64,000 nucleotides of DNA from Bacteroidota bacterium (lineage in GTDB: Bacteria; Bacteroidota; Bacteroidia; Chitinophagales; Chitinophagaceae): NCBI GenBank assembly GCA_018268015.1, contig JAFDXJ010000053.1:1-64000 (forward strand), in the 5' to 3' direction. A program made the position numbers and the translations under genes. The number at the start of each line of letters is the position of its first letter. Position 1 is the first letter of the stretch. The notes beneath the pieces are model-generated. The model was not told the origin of the DNA, made no database searches, and saw only the letters and a program-made list of their open reading frames with translations. This document shows positions 46,240-54,614 of the stretch, piece after piece.

Positions 46240-46884
46240 TTAAGCTTCTTCAGTCACTACATTTTCTTCCTCTATAAAAATTTTAGCGGCATTTTCCAAA
46301 ATCACTAATGTATCCGCATTTAATATTTCATACGTATTCATGTCTGATAGTTGTGTACTTGCCACATTTGGAATATTTCTACAACTCAGATACAAATTAT
46401 CATCATAATCCGGGAGAATAATTAATACTTTTTTATCTGCAATGCCTAGGCTATTCATTACTTCAATAAGGTTTTTGGTTTTGGGAGCCTCAAAACTGAA
46501 GTCTTCTAATAAAACGATGGCGTTTTCCTGAGCCTTATAAGTAAGGGCGCTCATTTTAGCGAGGTCTTTTACTTTTTTATTCAGTTTCAACTCATAAGCG
46601 TGTGGTTTTGGTCCGAAAATAGTACCGCCACCTTTATATAAAGGGTTGCGGATATTTCCTTTACGTGATCCGCCGGTTCCTTTTTGCTTGTGTAATTTGC
46701 GACTGGCACCTTTTACTTCCGCCCTTGTTTTTACTTTATGATTACCCTGGCGCTGAGCAGCCTGGTATTGTTTTACAGCAAGATAAATAACATGATCATT
46801 CGGCTCAATACCAAAAATCTCGTCCGGCAAGTCAATAGATCTACCGGTTTTATTTCCTTTATTATTTAAAACGTCTAATTGCAT
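46240..46884 (-). CDS. rplD: Large ribosomal subunit protein uL4
   Basis: A 214-residue protein. The long exit-tunnel loop is seen as KVKTRAEVKGASRKLHKQKG followed by GSRKGNIRNPLYKGGG. In E. coli L4 represses its own operon by binding the S10 leader; whether that applies here is unknown, but an unusual structured spacer lies upstream of rplC. The C terminus is extended by an acidic tail (IFIEEENVVTEEA). Confidence 0.97.
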   Translation of the reverse strand: MQLDVLNNKGNKTGRSIDLPDEIFGIEPNDHVIYLAVKQYQAAQRQGNHKVKTRAEVKGASRKLHKQKGTGGSRKGNIRNPLYKGGGTIFGPKPHAYELKLNKKVKDLAKMSALTYKAQENAIVLLEDFSFEAPKTKNLIEVMNSLGIADKKVLIILPDYDDNLYLSCRNIPNVASTQLSDMNTYEILNADTLVILENAAKIFIEEENVVTEEA

Positions 46885-46899
46885 TGTTTACTATTAATG

Positions 46900-47517
46900 T
46901 TATTTCTGAATATAAACGATAGAACCATAATGTCCCGGAACAGAACCGCTGATAAGAATATAATTTTTTTCAGGAAATATTTTTACCACTTTAAGGCCTT
47001 TCATTTTTACCCTGTCATTTCCCATACGGCCGGCCATACGCATACCTTTAAAAACTCTTGACGGATATGAAGAACCACCAACAGATCCAGGAGCACGGGA
47101 GCGGTCGTGTTGTCCATGAGAGGCTTCACCTACTCCATGAAAACCATGGCGCTTCACTACGCCCTGAAAGCCTTTTCCTTTGGAAGTTCCAACCACATCT
47201 ACCAACTCTCCTTCAGAAAAAATGTCAACGGAAATGGTTTCTCCGGCATTTTTTTCCTGGAAATATTCCCTGAATTCTTTTACAAACTTTTTAGGTGAAG
47301 TAGCGCTTTTTGAATAATGGCCAATTTCTGCCTGGGTGGCATGTTTTTCTTTCTTGTCGGCAAATGCTAATTGTAATGCATTGTACCCGTCGGTTTCTTT
47401 ATTCTTAACCTGTGTTACTGTACATGGGCCGGCTTCTATAATCGTACAGGCTGTTTGTTTCCCATCCTGCATAAAGATGCTCGTCATCCCAATTTTTTTA
47501 CCAATGATTCCTTTCAT
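46900..47517 (-). CDS. rplC: Large ribosomal subunit protein uL3
   Basis: A 205-residue protein. [40 protein letters not shown] and [19 protein letters not shown] are diagnostic. Where E. coli L3 has the Gln methylated by PrmB (GSIGQ), this protein reads GSVGG, so that modification cannot occur. It is separated from rpsJ by an unusually long spacer but only 15 bases from rplD. Confidence 0.98.
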   Translation of the reverse strand: MKGIIGKKIGMTSIFMQDGKQTACTIIEAGPCTVTQVKNKETDGYNALQLAFADKKEKHATQAEIGHYSKSATSPKKFVKEFREYFQEKNAGETISVDIFSEGELVDVVGTSKGKGFQGVVKRHGFHGVGEASHGQHDRSRAPGSVGGSSYPSRVFKGMRMAGRMGNDRVKMKGLKVVKIFPEKNYILISGSVPGHYGSIVYIQK

Positions 47518-47793
47518 TGTTTTAGCGGTTTTTGCCCCGCTTGGTTATGGAGACTTCCATTAAAATGGAATCCATCTCCTGTTTGCCACCGACCTTTTCT
47601 TTTTTATTCTCTTTATGAGAATGGGAAGTACCGGTAGTAAACAAACCACGAAGGGCCTGTTTATATGTTATTCTTTATCTTACAGATAAAGTATTTTTCT
47701 AAATGATCAGCGCTCTTTTCTTCCGTCATCCGGAATTGAGAGGTGATACCTGTTTATAAGATCTTTCCTTTCAGCATCCATGCTGAAAGATAT
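47518..47793 (-). promoter_or_regulatory. Structured 276-nt spacer between rpsJ and rplC
   Basis: No gene is visible. Five small perfect hairpins lie in it: 47768-47789 (CTTTCAGCAT with ATGCTGAAAG), 47721-47735 (TTCCG with CGGAA, with flanking CTCT/AGAG), 47673-47691 (CTTTATCT with AGATAAAG), 47606-47622 (ATTCTC with GAGAAT) and 47555-47570 (TTCCAT with ATGGAA). None is followed by a T run on the coding strand, so they are not ordinary terminators. A ribosomal-protein leader or an internal promoter region for rplC onward are possible readings; the function is unproven. Confidence 0.5.
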
Positions 47794-48099
47794 TTATGCT
47801 TTTATTTCTACTTCCACACCGGAGGGTAAATCCAGTTTGCTCAAAGCATCTACAGTGCGTGAAGAAGAAGTATATATATCCAATAATCTTTTATGCGTAC
47901 AGAGTTGAAATTGCTCACGGCTTTTTTTATTGACGTGAGGTGATCTTAACACGGTAAAAATCTTCCTGTGTGTAGGCAATGGTATTGGTCCGGTAACCAC
48001 AGCGCCGGTAGTTCTTACTGTTTTTACGATCTTTTCAGCAGATTTATCTACCAGGTTATGATCGTATGATTGTAATTTTATTCTGATTCTCTGAGACAT
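47794..48099 (-). CDS. rpsJ: Small ribosomal subunit protein uS10 (NusE)
   Basis: A 101-residue protein, first gene of the run. [40 protein letters not shown] and [19 protein letters not shown] are classic; the central loop binds 16S rRNA, and as NusE it joins NusB in antitermination. It has its own promoter here rather than following fusA as in many Bacteroidota. Confidence 0.98.
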   Translation of the reverse strand: MSQRIRIKLQSYDHNLVDKSAEKIVKTVRTTGAVVTGPIPLPTHRKIFTVLRSPHVNKKSREQFQLCTHKRLLDIYTSSSRTVDALSKLDLPSGVEVEIKA

Positions 48100-48107
48100 A
48101 GCATAAA

Positions 48108-48126
48108 CCCAAATTTTATATTTGGG
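48108..48126 (-). promoter_or_regulatory. Leader hairpin just before rpsJ
   Basis: CCCAAAT (48108-48114) and ATTTGGG (48120-48126) form a perfect 7-pair stem with a 5-base loop. It fills nearly the whole predicted leader of the operon mRNA and ends 8 bases before the rpsJ ATG. It could block or stabilise the ribosome-binding region or protect the 5' end. Confidence 0.5.
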
Positions 48127-48130
48127 AGCG

Positions 48131-48161
48131 CAAAGGTAAGGGGTTCTGGTATAATGGACAA
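48131..48161 (-). promoter_or_regulatory. Promoter of the S10-spc operon
   Basis: On the - strand: TTG (48161-48159), a 20-base spacer, then TACCTTTG (48138-48131), a full match to the Bacteroidota -7 consensus. The predicted start of transcription is around 48124-48127, about 25 bases before the rpsJ ATG. This is the best promoter match in the window and agrees with a highly expressed operon. Confidence 0.7.
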
Positions 48162-48552
48162 TAAAATAACTAATATTTTTTTTAAAAAAATTAAAATGAG
48201 GTTTTTTAGATCTTTTATTCTAGTGTTTTGGAAATGAAGAACTTTTTGGTTCATTTTAATAATTCTCAAAAAATTGAAATGTGGAGCGGATTCTCAATCC
48301 TGAATCTTTCAACATTGATCTTTATAGGGCATATATAAAAATCTGTCAGAGCAGTTGATCATAGAAAATTTACCATCGAATAATGCAAAATAGTTACTGA
48401 TGGTTTTCTTTGGCAAAAGTATTGTGGGTATAAACTCCCTGTTTTTCTATTCATGAAAATTCAACCCCATTTTTAAATACTATAAATATATTTCCAATAT
48501 TTATGAATTTATTCCAAAATATACCTATTTTCAATTCCTAAAACTAAATAAC

Positions 48553-50439
48553 ATGAAAACTAGATTACCAAAACGCTTAATGATTACGTGCCTAATCATT
48601 TCGCCTTTTTTCGTTATGGCACAAAAGCAATTCAGCTCTTCTCCCTTACCAGTAAAGAAGGTTCTTAATTTCAAAGCTGCCAGTTTAAAACAAGTAGCAA
48701 ATGTTTCAACAGAAGATGTAGGTACAAACCCATTGGTATTGAACAAAATTAATCTGATGAAAAATCTGTCAAAAAGTTTCTTTACTTCACCTTTATTGCC
48801 AAAGAGTAAAACTTCAGGCAATGTAAAAGATTTGCCTATTGCCAATTCTTTTGCAAATAATGGTAGTGATGACAAGATAGCCAAAAGCCCTAAACCATTA
48901 CTCTCCTTCCAAGGTTCAAAAGAGAATAAGAGTAAAATTTATCCTCCTGATCCAAGTGGAGCCGTAGGGCCAAGTTATGTAATGCACACCAATAATCAGG
49001 AATATGTTATTTCAGACAAAACCGGCACAAATGTATTAACCTTACCCGTTGATTCTTTCTGGAATGGATATGCCGGTAGTGTATATGCCATTGGTTATCC
49101 GCATGTAGAATATGATGCTCAATTGAGCCATTTCTATATTTCTACACTTGGCGTTACTACAACTGGTGATTATTCTCTCATGTTTGGAGCTTCCGTTACA
49201 AATGATCCCACCGGTAACTGGAATTTATATGCATTGAGTTTAGGTTCTGAGTTTATTCAGGATGCTCCTCAAATGGGTTATAGTAAACGATGGTTCACCA
49301 TGTCCACTATGCAATATGATACCGCCACTTTTAATTTCAACTCTTCCGGAGTATATTTGATGAGTGTTGCCCAAATGGCAAATGGAACTTTATCAAGTGT
49401 GTATTCATTAGATGATAATAACTTCTTTTCAATAAGCCCTGTGGAAACCCAGGATCTTAATATCAACAATCATTACCTTGTTACAAATATTGGCAGTTCT
49501 GTGGATACAGGTTATTTATATGTGGCATATATTGGTGGATCTCTTATTGCTCCAACTTATAATTATGTCAATTATGTAACGAAAGCCAGCCCATGGAGTA
49601 CGACTCCGGTTTATGGTTCACAAAACGGAACTTCAGATCAAATTTATCTTGGTAATACAAAATTAAGAGGCGCTGTTTACAAAAATGGTCACATTTTTAC
49701 AAGTCATACCGTATACTTACCAGCAACTACACCTACCAGAGCCGCAGCTCAATATTGGGACTTTACAGTAAGTTCATTAGCCGTAAATCAATTGGGAAGA
49801 GTGGAGGATAATAATAATGTAAATATGTATGGATTCCCCAGCCTGGCTGTTAATGCAAATAATGATATTTTACTTAGCTATAATGTATTTTCTGCAACTA
49901 CTTATCCGAGTGCCGCCTATTCTTATCGCAATGGAGCTGATGCAGCCAACAGCCTACGTAAATCCAATACTTACAAAAAAGGAAGAGCTACCTATTTTGA
50001 AGGGGGAAATGCCGGTCTCACTTATTATTGGGGAAGCTATACCTCTACAAGTGTAGATCCTTCTGATGCCAGTTTCTGGACTGTTCAAGAATATGCCGAG
50101 AAACCTGTAAATAAATGGGGTACATGGTGGGCTCATGTTGATGATGTGGCTTTCGCACCGGAAAATACAGGTACTAAAGATGAGACAGCCTCCGTTATTA
50201 ATATTTCACCAAACCCGGCTAAAGGGCTTGCAAATATTTCATGGAATGAAGATAATGCTGCATCCATTAAAATTCAAATATGCAATGCACAAGGCTTGGT
50301 GTTAATTACTCAACAAGTTCAGGGACAAGAAGGTATGAATACTCTACAATTGAACATTAGTCATCTCGTTACGGGATATTATTCTGTTATGATATATAAT
50401 GGAAAAGACGTGAAAAAATCACAATTAATGGTTAGATAA
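48553..50439 (+). CDS. Secreted protein with T9SS sorting domain
   Basis: A 628-residue protein with a signal peptide (CLIISPFFVMAQ, cleavage near residue 24) and a C-terminal type IX sorting domain of about 75 residues (INISPNPAKGLANISW through YYSVMIYNGKDVKKSQLMV). The middle, about residues 115-540, is rich in Tyr, Ser, Thr, Asn and Gly with no catalytic motif I recognise; it starts with PPDPSGAVGPSYVMHTNNQ and may be a beta-propeller. The protein should be exported by T9SS and attached to the surface or released. A strong terminator follows. Confidence 0.8.
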   Translation: MKTRLPKRLMITCLIISPFFVMAQKQFSSSPLPVKKVLNFKAASLKQVANVSTEDVGTNPLVLNKINLMKNLSKSFFTSPLLPKSKTSGNVKDLPIANSFANNGSDDKIAKSPKPLLSFQGSKENKSKIYPPDPSGAVGPSYVMHTNNQEYVISDKTGTNVLTLPVDSFWNGYAGSVYAIGYPHVEYDAQLSHFYISTLGVTTTGDYSLMFGASVTNDPTGNWNLYALSLGSEFIQDAPQMGYSKRWFTMSTMQYDTATFNFNSSGVYLMSVAQMANGTLSSVYSLDDNNFFSISPVETQDLNINNHYLVTNIGSSVDTGYLYVAYIGGSLIAPTYNYVNYVTKASPWSTTPVYGSQNGTSDQIYLGNTKLRGAVYKNGHIFTSHTVYLPATTPTRAAAQYWDFTVSSLAVNQLGRVEDNNNVNMYGFPSLAVNANNDILLSYNVFSATTYPSAAYSYRNGADAANSLRKSNTYKKGRATYFEGGNAGLTYYWGSYTSTSVDPSDASFWTVQEYAEKPVNKWGTWWAHVDDVAFAPENTGTKDETASVINISPNPAKGLANISWNEDNAASIKIQICNAQGLVLITQQVQGQEGMNTLQLNISHLVTGYYSVMIYNGKDVKKSQLMVR

Positions 50440-50455
50440 TATTCCAATATTTCTC

Positions 50456-50488
50456 AAAAAGGCTGTCTCATTTGACAGCCTTTTTTTT
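50456..50488. terminator. Bidirectional terminator
   Basis: AAAAAGGCTGTC (50456-50467) pairs with GACAGCCTTTTT (50474-50485), with an eight-T run on the + strand (T 50481-50488). It ends the T9SS cargo gene and can serve the convergent glycosylase gene from the other side. Confidence 0.85.
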
Positions 50489-50533
50489 ATTTTTAAACTA
50501 TTATTTTACTCGTGGAAATATTAATGTTATCAG

Positions 50534-51148
50534 TTAATTCCGCCATCTTCCACTTACATAAGGGTTTCCCTTTATAAAAAAACGATACGGAAGCAAAGCG
50601 TCTTCACCTGCATAAGATACTCCAATCCGCGGGGATATACCGATTAAACTATTTTTTATCTTGAACCCATCATCATAAATATACATTTCTTCCGAATTCA
50701 AAATATGCCCATTATACCCGGTATGAATTCCCAATGATTTACACACATTTCCAGGGCCTCTGCTGATAGTAGGATCACTCTTATTTTTCCCTGTACGTAA
50801 AGACATAGTTTCAATTCCTAGAAGCGGTTCTCCGCCACGAATAAGTATCACATGCGGTATGTTTTCCACATTTGTAACAATATTGAACATCTGGTGAATG
50901 CCATAGCATAAATAGATGTAGGCTCTACCTCCATTTTCATACATGATTTGAGTCCTTTTTGTTTTACGACTGTTGAAAGCATGTGAGGCTTTATCTGTAA
51001 TACCATTATAAGCTTCTGATTCTACAATACGCAATACCGTTAAGTGCCCTTCAAAATGAGTAGCCAAGCACTTGCCTAATAATTTTTTAGCAATGAAGGT
51101 GACTTGTGGCTGAGTAAAAAATGAAACCGGTAATATTCTTCTTGTCAT
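50534..51148 (-). CDS. 3-methyladenine DNA glycosylase (AAG/MPG family)
   Basis: A 204-residue base-excision-repair glycosylase. The active-site block is VESEAYNG (the Glu activates water), followed by DKASHAF and the AYIYLCYGIHQMFNIV substrate-pocket segment, with GPGNVCKSLGI towards the C terminus. I start at ATG 51148 (MTRRILP); the longer open frame runs into the divergent gene at 51194 and adds no family-like sequence. Length matches the family (about 190-210). Confidence 0.93.
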   Translation of the reverse strand: MTRRILPVSFFTQPQVTFIAKKLLGKCLATHFEGHLTVLRIVESEAYNGITDKASHAFNSRKTKRTQIMYENGGRAYIYLCYGIHQMFNIVTNVENIPHVILIRGGEPLLGIETMSLRTGKNKSDPTISRGPGNVCKSLGIHTGYNGHILNSEEMYIYDDGFKIKNSLIGISPRIGVSYAGEDALLPYRFFIKGNPYVSGRWRN

Positions 51149-51193
51149 AAAAAGGGCGAACTTTACACACTCATTAATTCTTAAAAAAACAGC

Positions 51194-51964
51194 TTGTTTA
51201 AAGAAATTATTACTGCCATACAAAGTTATATAAGGGCTCATCGATTTATCGTAAAAAATAAATTATGGAAATGGATATGGATCCCCGGAATAATTTATTG
51301 CATTCTTTTTATCGTTTCTATGTATTTTTTTGGAAAAACCGCAAATGCATTCATTGATTGGATTATGACTGTTACAGGTATTACCAAATGGTTAGATGAA
51401 ACCCGAAGTGGCATTTTTGGTTTCCTGGTTACTTTATCCGGTATTGTACTCTGGATCATTCAAATGCTTTTTTATTTCTCTTTATTTAAATATATATGGC
51501 TTATCGTAGGATCTCCTGTATTCGCCTACTTAAGTGAGAAAACGGATACTATCCTTCATGGAAAAACGGATTCTTTTAACAAAGCAAAATGGCTAAAAGA
51601 TATTTTACGCGGCATATCCATTGCCCTTAGAAATGCACTTTGGCAAACGGTTTACCTCATCGGTATTTTTCTTTTGTCTTTAATACCGGTGGCTGGTATT
51701 TTTACCATTTTACTTGCATTGCTTGTAGAATGTTATTATTATGGGTTCAGTATGCTGGACTATACCTGTGAAAGAAAAAATTGGAGTGCCTCCAAAAGTG
51801 TAGACTATATCGCAAATCATAAAGGTCTCGCAATAGGAAATGGCCTTATCTTTTATTTAATGCAGTTAGTCCCTGTATTAGGTTGGGTACTTGCGCCCTC
51901 TTATGCGGTGGTTGCTGCAACGCTTAGTATGCAATCCGATCAAAAAAAATTAGCTACAATCTGA
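51194..51964 (+). CDS. EI24 domain-containing membrane protein
   Basis: A 256-residue membrane protein with about five to six hydrophobic segments (WIWIPGIIYCILFIVSMYFF, then others near 75-100, 140-165 and 215-240). The layout and YSEKT-like turn (SPVFAYLSEKTD) resemble the EI24/CysZ family. CysZ imports sulfate in enterobacteria, but many EI24 proteins have no known role. The only start is TTG at 51194. The stop overlaps the next start (TGATG), so both are translated together. Confidence 0.75.
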   Translation: MFKEIITAIQSYIRAHRFIVKNKLWKWIWIPGIIYCILFIVSMYFFGKTANAFIDWIMTVTGITKWLDETRSGIFGFLVTLSGIVLWIIQMLFYFSLFKYIWLIVGSPVFAYLSEKTDTILHGKTDSFNKAKWLKDILRGISIALRNALWQTVYLIGIFLLSLIPVAGIFTILLALLVECYYYGFSMLDYTCERKNWSASKSVDYIANHKGLAIGNGLIFYLMQLVPVLGWVLAPSYAVVAATLSMQSDQKKLATI

Positions 51965-52686
51965 TGACACAAAAAAACCAGGCCACTGTATATTTGATTC
52001 CTACTGTATTAAGCCATGATGAGAAAGCTTTAGATACCATTCCTGTATATATTGTTGAGGCAATTAAAAAGTGCCAAATATTTTTTACGGAACAGGAAAA
52101 AACTGCACGACGTTTTTTTAAGAAGTTATGGAAAGAAATGACGATTGATGAATACACCTGGTATGCTGTACATCATCTTGATGACCGCGTAAGAGCCGCT
52201 TTTACACAACATATTTTAAATGGAGAGACGATTGGCATAATTAGTGAGGCCGGTTGTCCCGGGATAGCAGATCCGGGTCAGGAATTATTAGTTATTGCCC
52301 ATGCACATACGGCAAAGATCATTCCGCTGGTAGGGCCGAGTTCCATATTGTTAGCACTTATGGCAAGTGGATTAAATGGACAAAATTTTAGATTCAATGG
52401 CTACTTACCCATTGAATCTACTTTAAGAAAAAGAAAAATAAAAGAGTTGGAAAAAGTTTCTAATAAAGAAAATTCCACACAAATACTGATTGAAACCCCT
52501 TATCGCAATAATGCCCTTTTAGCAGATATTCTTTCAACCTGTGAATCCGAAACATTTCTATGTATTGGCGTCGATCTTACTGGAGAAAAGGAAATGATTC
52601 AAACCAAAAAAATAAAAGACTGGAAAAAATCACACCTTATTTTAGAAAAGATACCTGCTATTTTTTTAATACTGAAACCTTCATGA
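51964..52686 (+). CDS. RsmI-like SAM-dependent methyltransferase (tetrapyrrole methylase fold)
   Basis: A 240-residue protein. ISEAGCPGIADPGQELL and IPLVGPSSILLALMASGL are characteristic of RsmI, which makes the 2'-O-methyl group at C1402 of 16S rRNA with RsmH. The N terminus (VYLIPTVLSHDE) departs from the GTPIGN motif of canonical RsmI, so this may be the second, divergent paralogue found in Bacteroidota. It overlaps the EI24 gene by one base and ends 5 bases from the convergent gene at 52692. Confidence 0.8.
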   Translation: MTQKNQATVYLIPTVLSHDEKALDTIPVYIVEAIKKCQIFFTEQEKTARRFFKKLWKEMTIDEYTWYAVHHLDDRVRAAFTQHILNGETIGIISEAGCPGIADPGQELLVIAHAHTAKIIPLVGPSSILLALMASGLNGQNFRFNGYLPIESTLRKRKIKELEKVSNKENSTQILIETPYRNNALLADILSTCESETFLCIGVDLTGEKEMIQTKKIKDWKKSHLILEKIPAIFLILKPS

Positions 52687-52691
52687 AACGG

Positions 52692-53084
52692 TTAGTTGGG
52701 ACTTAGTATTGAAGGGTTTTGCGGAGACCGGACTTCATAAACACTATCCACCACATATTTTTGCATCCCTCTCCAGGGTAATGCGCCAAAATATTCTTTA
52801 TAATGTAATTCCACTTCGCGGCCTGCATTATTTAATAATGTCTTAGCTACATTTTCATTTACAACACTAAAATCAAATTCATTACTCTGGATATTTTGTT
52901 TAAAGCCACTCTGAATTACTTTTCCTTCATAAGTTTTAAAAACATATCCTTTTTTCATAAAATAGTTTAGTACACCGGCTTTTGTTCCGGTACCAAAGAC
53001 CCAGTAATACCTGAAATAAAAAAACAATCCCAAAAAAATGAGGAGCGAAAAACTGAGGATCCGGAAAAATTTCTTTTTTTTCAT
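52692..53084 (-). CDS. Small membrane-anchored protein of unknown function
   Basis: A 130-residue protein with a basic N terminus and one membrane helix at residues 10-26 (LSFSLLIFLGLFFYFRYYW), followed by a soluble domain of about 100 residues containing GTKAGVLNYFMKKGYVFKTY. Similar Bacteroidota proteins are often labelled 6-phosphogluconate dehydrogenase in databases, but this one is far too short and has no Rossmann motif, so I reject that name. It begins directly after the peptidase gene stop without a gap and is probably co-translated with it. Confidence 0.7.
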   Translation of the reverse strand: MKKKKFFRILSFSLLIFLGLFFYFRYYWVFGTGTKAGVLNYFMKKGYVFKTYEGKVIQSGFKQNIQSNEFDFSVVNENVAKTLLNNAGREVELHYKEYFGALPWRGMQKYVVDSVYEVRSPQNPSILSPN

Positions 53085-54476
53085 TTACAAACCATATTTA
53101 TCTACAAGATAAATCAATCCGGCCATATTGATAGCGCCCAATTTTAATTCCCGCATATTTACATTTTCAAATACATCTCCTGCTGCATGATGAAGATCGA
53201 AATAACGTTGGCTGTCCGGTGAAAGGCTGGATAAAGGAGTTCCATATTTATCTCCTAAAGGTTCAATATCTTCTCCACCGCCATATCTGGAAAAATGATC
53301 CGCACCATAGGGTTCAAATAAATGTTTCCAGCTATTAATTTTATCCCATGCTTGTTGACTTACGGTGAATCCAAATCCACGTGGAGTAAAGCCTCCAGCA
53401 TCACTTTCCAGAGCAAATAGGTGTTTTTCATTTTCCCTGAGCGCTTCACTCGCATATTTTTCTGCGCCTCTTGAGCCATTTTCTTCATTAGCAAATAAAA
53501 CAAATTGAATGGTATGTTTTGGCTGATATCCTAAAGCTTTGAATGCCCGAAGAATTTCAATAGTTTGTACTACCCCAGCGCCATCATCTTGTGCTCCTTC
53601 ATTGACATCCCAGCTATCCAGATGCCCGCCTACCGTGATGACTTCATTGGGGAACTCTGTTCCTGTTAATATACCAATGACATTATGCCCGGTTGCATCG
53701 GGTAACATCATGGCATGGGTGACTAATTTCGCCTGGATCGAAATCCCTTTTGCAAAAAGAGAATCCAATTTTGCCACATCCCATAATCCGATACAGGCAG
53801 CCGGTATTTTAGGGAGGCCTTCTGTATAAGCCAAGGTCCCGGTATGAGCATTGTTATCCGTAGAGTTCGTCATAGACCGGACGATTACAGCAAGAGCGCC
53901 ATATTTTGCAGCACGGCTTGCCCCTTGTGTTCTGTATCTTACATTCATGCCATAAGCCATAAATGTCTGAATAAATTCATCCTGAAATGGGCAGTTATAA
54001 AAAACAATTTTTCCTTTTACTTCATCTTTTCTTTGTTCTAATTCTTCAAAGGAGTTCACTTTTATTAAGGGGGCGGTAATTCCGGAAGGCCCTGTACCCA
54101 CAGAGTTTCCGATTGCCACCATACTAAGCTTATCGGTCATTATCTTTCCATTTATTTGATAAGTGACAGAAGCCATATCTCCCGTTCCACGAACCCAATG
54201 CGGTACCTTACACTCCTGCAGAATGACTTTATCAGCTCCGGCTTTTTTCAATACCCCTTCACCCCATTTCTCCGCCAACAGCATTTGTGGCGATCCGGCT
54301 AGTCGACCACCAATATCTTTGGTAAGTTCAAATAAATTTTTATCTGCGGCCTTACTCTTCAGAACATTATCAGAAATCATTTTAAAAAATGCCGAATCAC
54401 TCACCCCTTGCTGATACATAGGCTGGCAATAAGATAATACTGGTGAAATGAGAAAGACTAAGAAAAACTTTTTCAT
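53085..54476 (-). CDS. Secreted M28-family zinc peptidase with PA domain
   Basis: A 463-residue protein with a signal peptide (FLVFLISPVLSYCQP). A protease-associated domain (about residues 115-230, SFEELEQRKDEVKGKIVFYN) is inserted before the catalytic M28 domain. Zinc ligands are visible as GGHLDSWDVNEGAQDDGAG (His, Asp), FANEENGSRGAE (catalytic and binding Glu), ESDAGG (Asp) and LHHAAGDVFENV (His). It is probably an aminopeptidase or Gln-cyclase-like carboxypeptidase (family range). The following gene starts immediately after its stop. Confidence 0.88.
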   Translation of the reverse strand: MKKFFLVFLISPVLSYCQPMYQQGVSDSAFFKMISDNVLKSKAADKNLFELTKDIGGRLAGSPQMLLAEKWGEGVLKKAGADKVILQECKVPHWVRGTGDMASVTYQINGKIMTDKLSMVAIGNSVGTGPSGITAPLIKVNSFEELEQRKDEVKGKIVFYNCPFQDEFIQTFMAYGMNVRYRTQGASRAAKYGALAVIVRSMTNSTDNNAHTGTLAYTEGLPKIPAACIGLWDVAKLDSLFAKGISIQAKLVTHAMMLPDATGHNVIGILTGTEFPNEVITVGGHLDSWDVNEGAQDDGAGVVQTIEILRAFKALGYQPKHTIQFVLFANEENGSRGAEKYASEALRENEKHLFALESDAGGFTPRGFGFTVSQQAWDKINSWKHLFEPYGADHFSRYGGGEDIEPLGDKYGTPLSSLSPDSQRYFDLHHAAGDVFENVNMRELKLGAINMAGLIYLVDKYGL

Positions 54477-54614
54477 AAAATGGATTAACTAAATGGAATA
54501 AAATAAAATCGTTATATCGTAAAGTTAAAAACAAAAAAAGTACTTTTAACACAAAGGTGATGAATGGTTGATGCGGATTACGAAAATGATTGTTTCTTTG
54601 TTTAAATTTTTTTC

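Larger units (their letters stand above)
48100..48552. other. 453-bp divergent intergenic region
   Basis: Separates rpsJ (-) from the T9SS cargo gene (+). The end next to rpsJ holds the ribosomal operon promoter and a leader hairpin (listed separately). The rest is AT-rich, with only a weak stem (GATTC with GAATC near 48290-48307). I see no tRNA, small gene or riboswitch, and no convincing promoter for the + strand gene. Confidence 0.6.

Noticed and set aside
47768..47789. Hairpin right after rpsJ as a Rho-independent terminator
   Set aside because: No T run follows on the coding strand, and the rest of an essential operon lies downstream.
36532..48099. Many open frames of 60-130 codons on the + strand opposite the ribosomal genes
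   Set aside because: They are antisense shadows with unusual composition and no recognisable domains; the - strand genes are certain.
51149..51241. Longer start of the glycosylase gene at 51241
   Set aside because: It overlaps the divergent gene at 51194 and adds no family-like sequence.
52692..53084. 6-phosphogluconate dehydrogenase, a name often given to similar small proteins
   Set aside because: 130 residues with a membrane helix and no Rossmann fold cannot be that enzyme.
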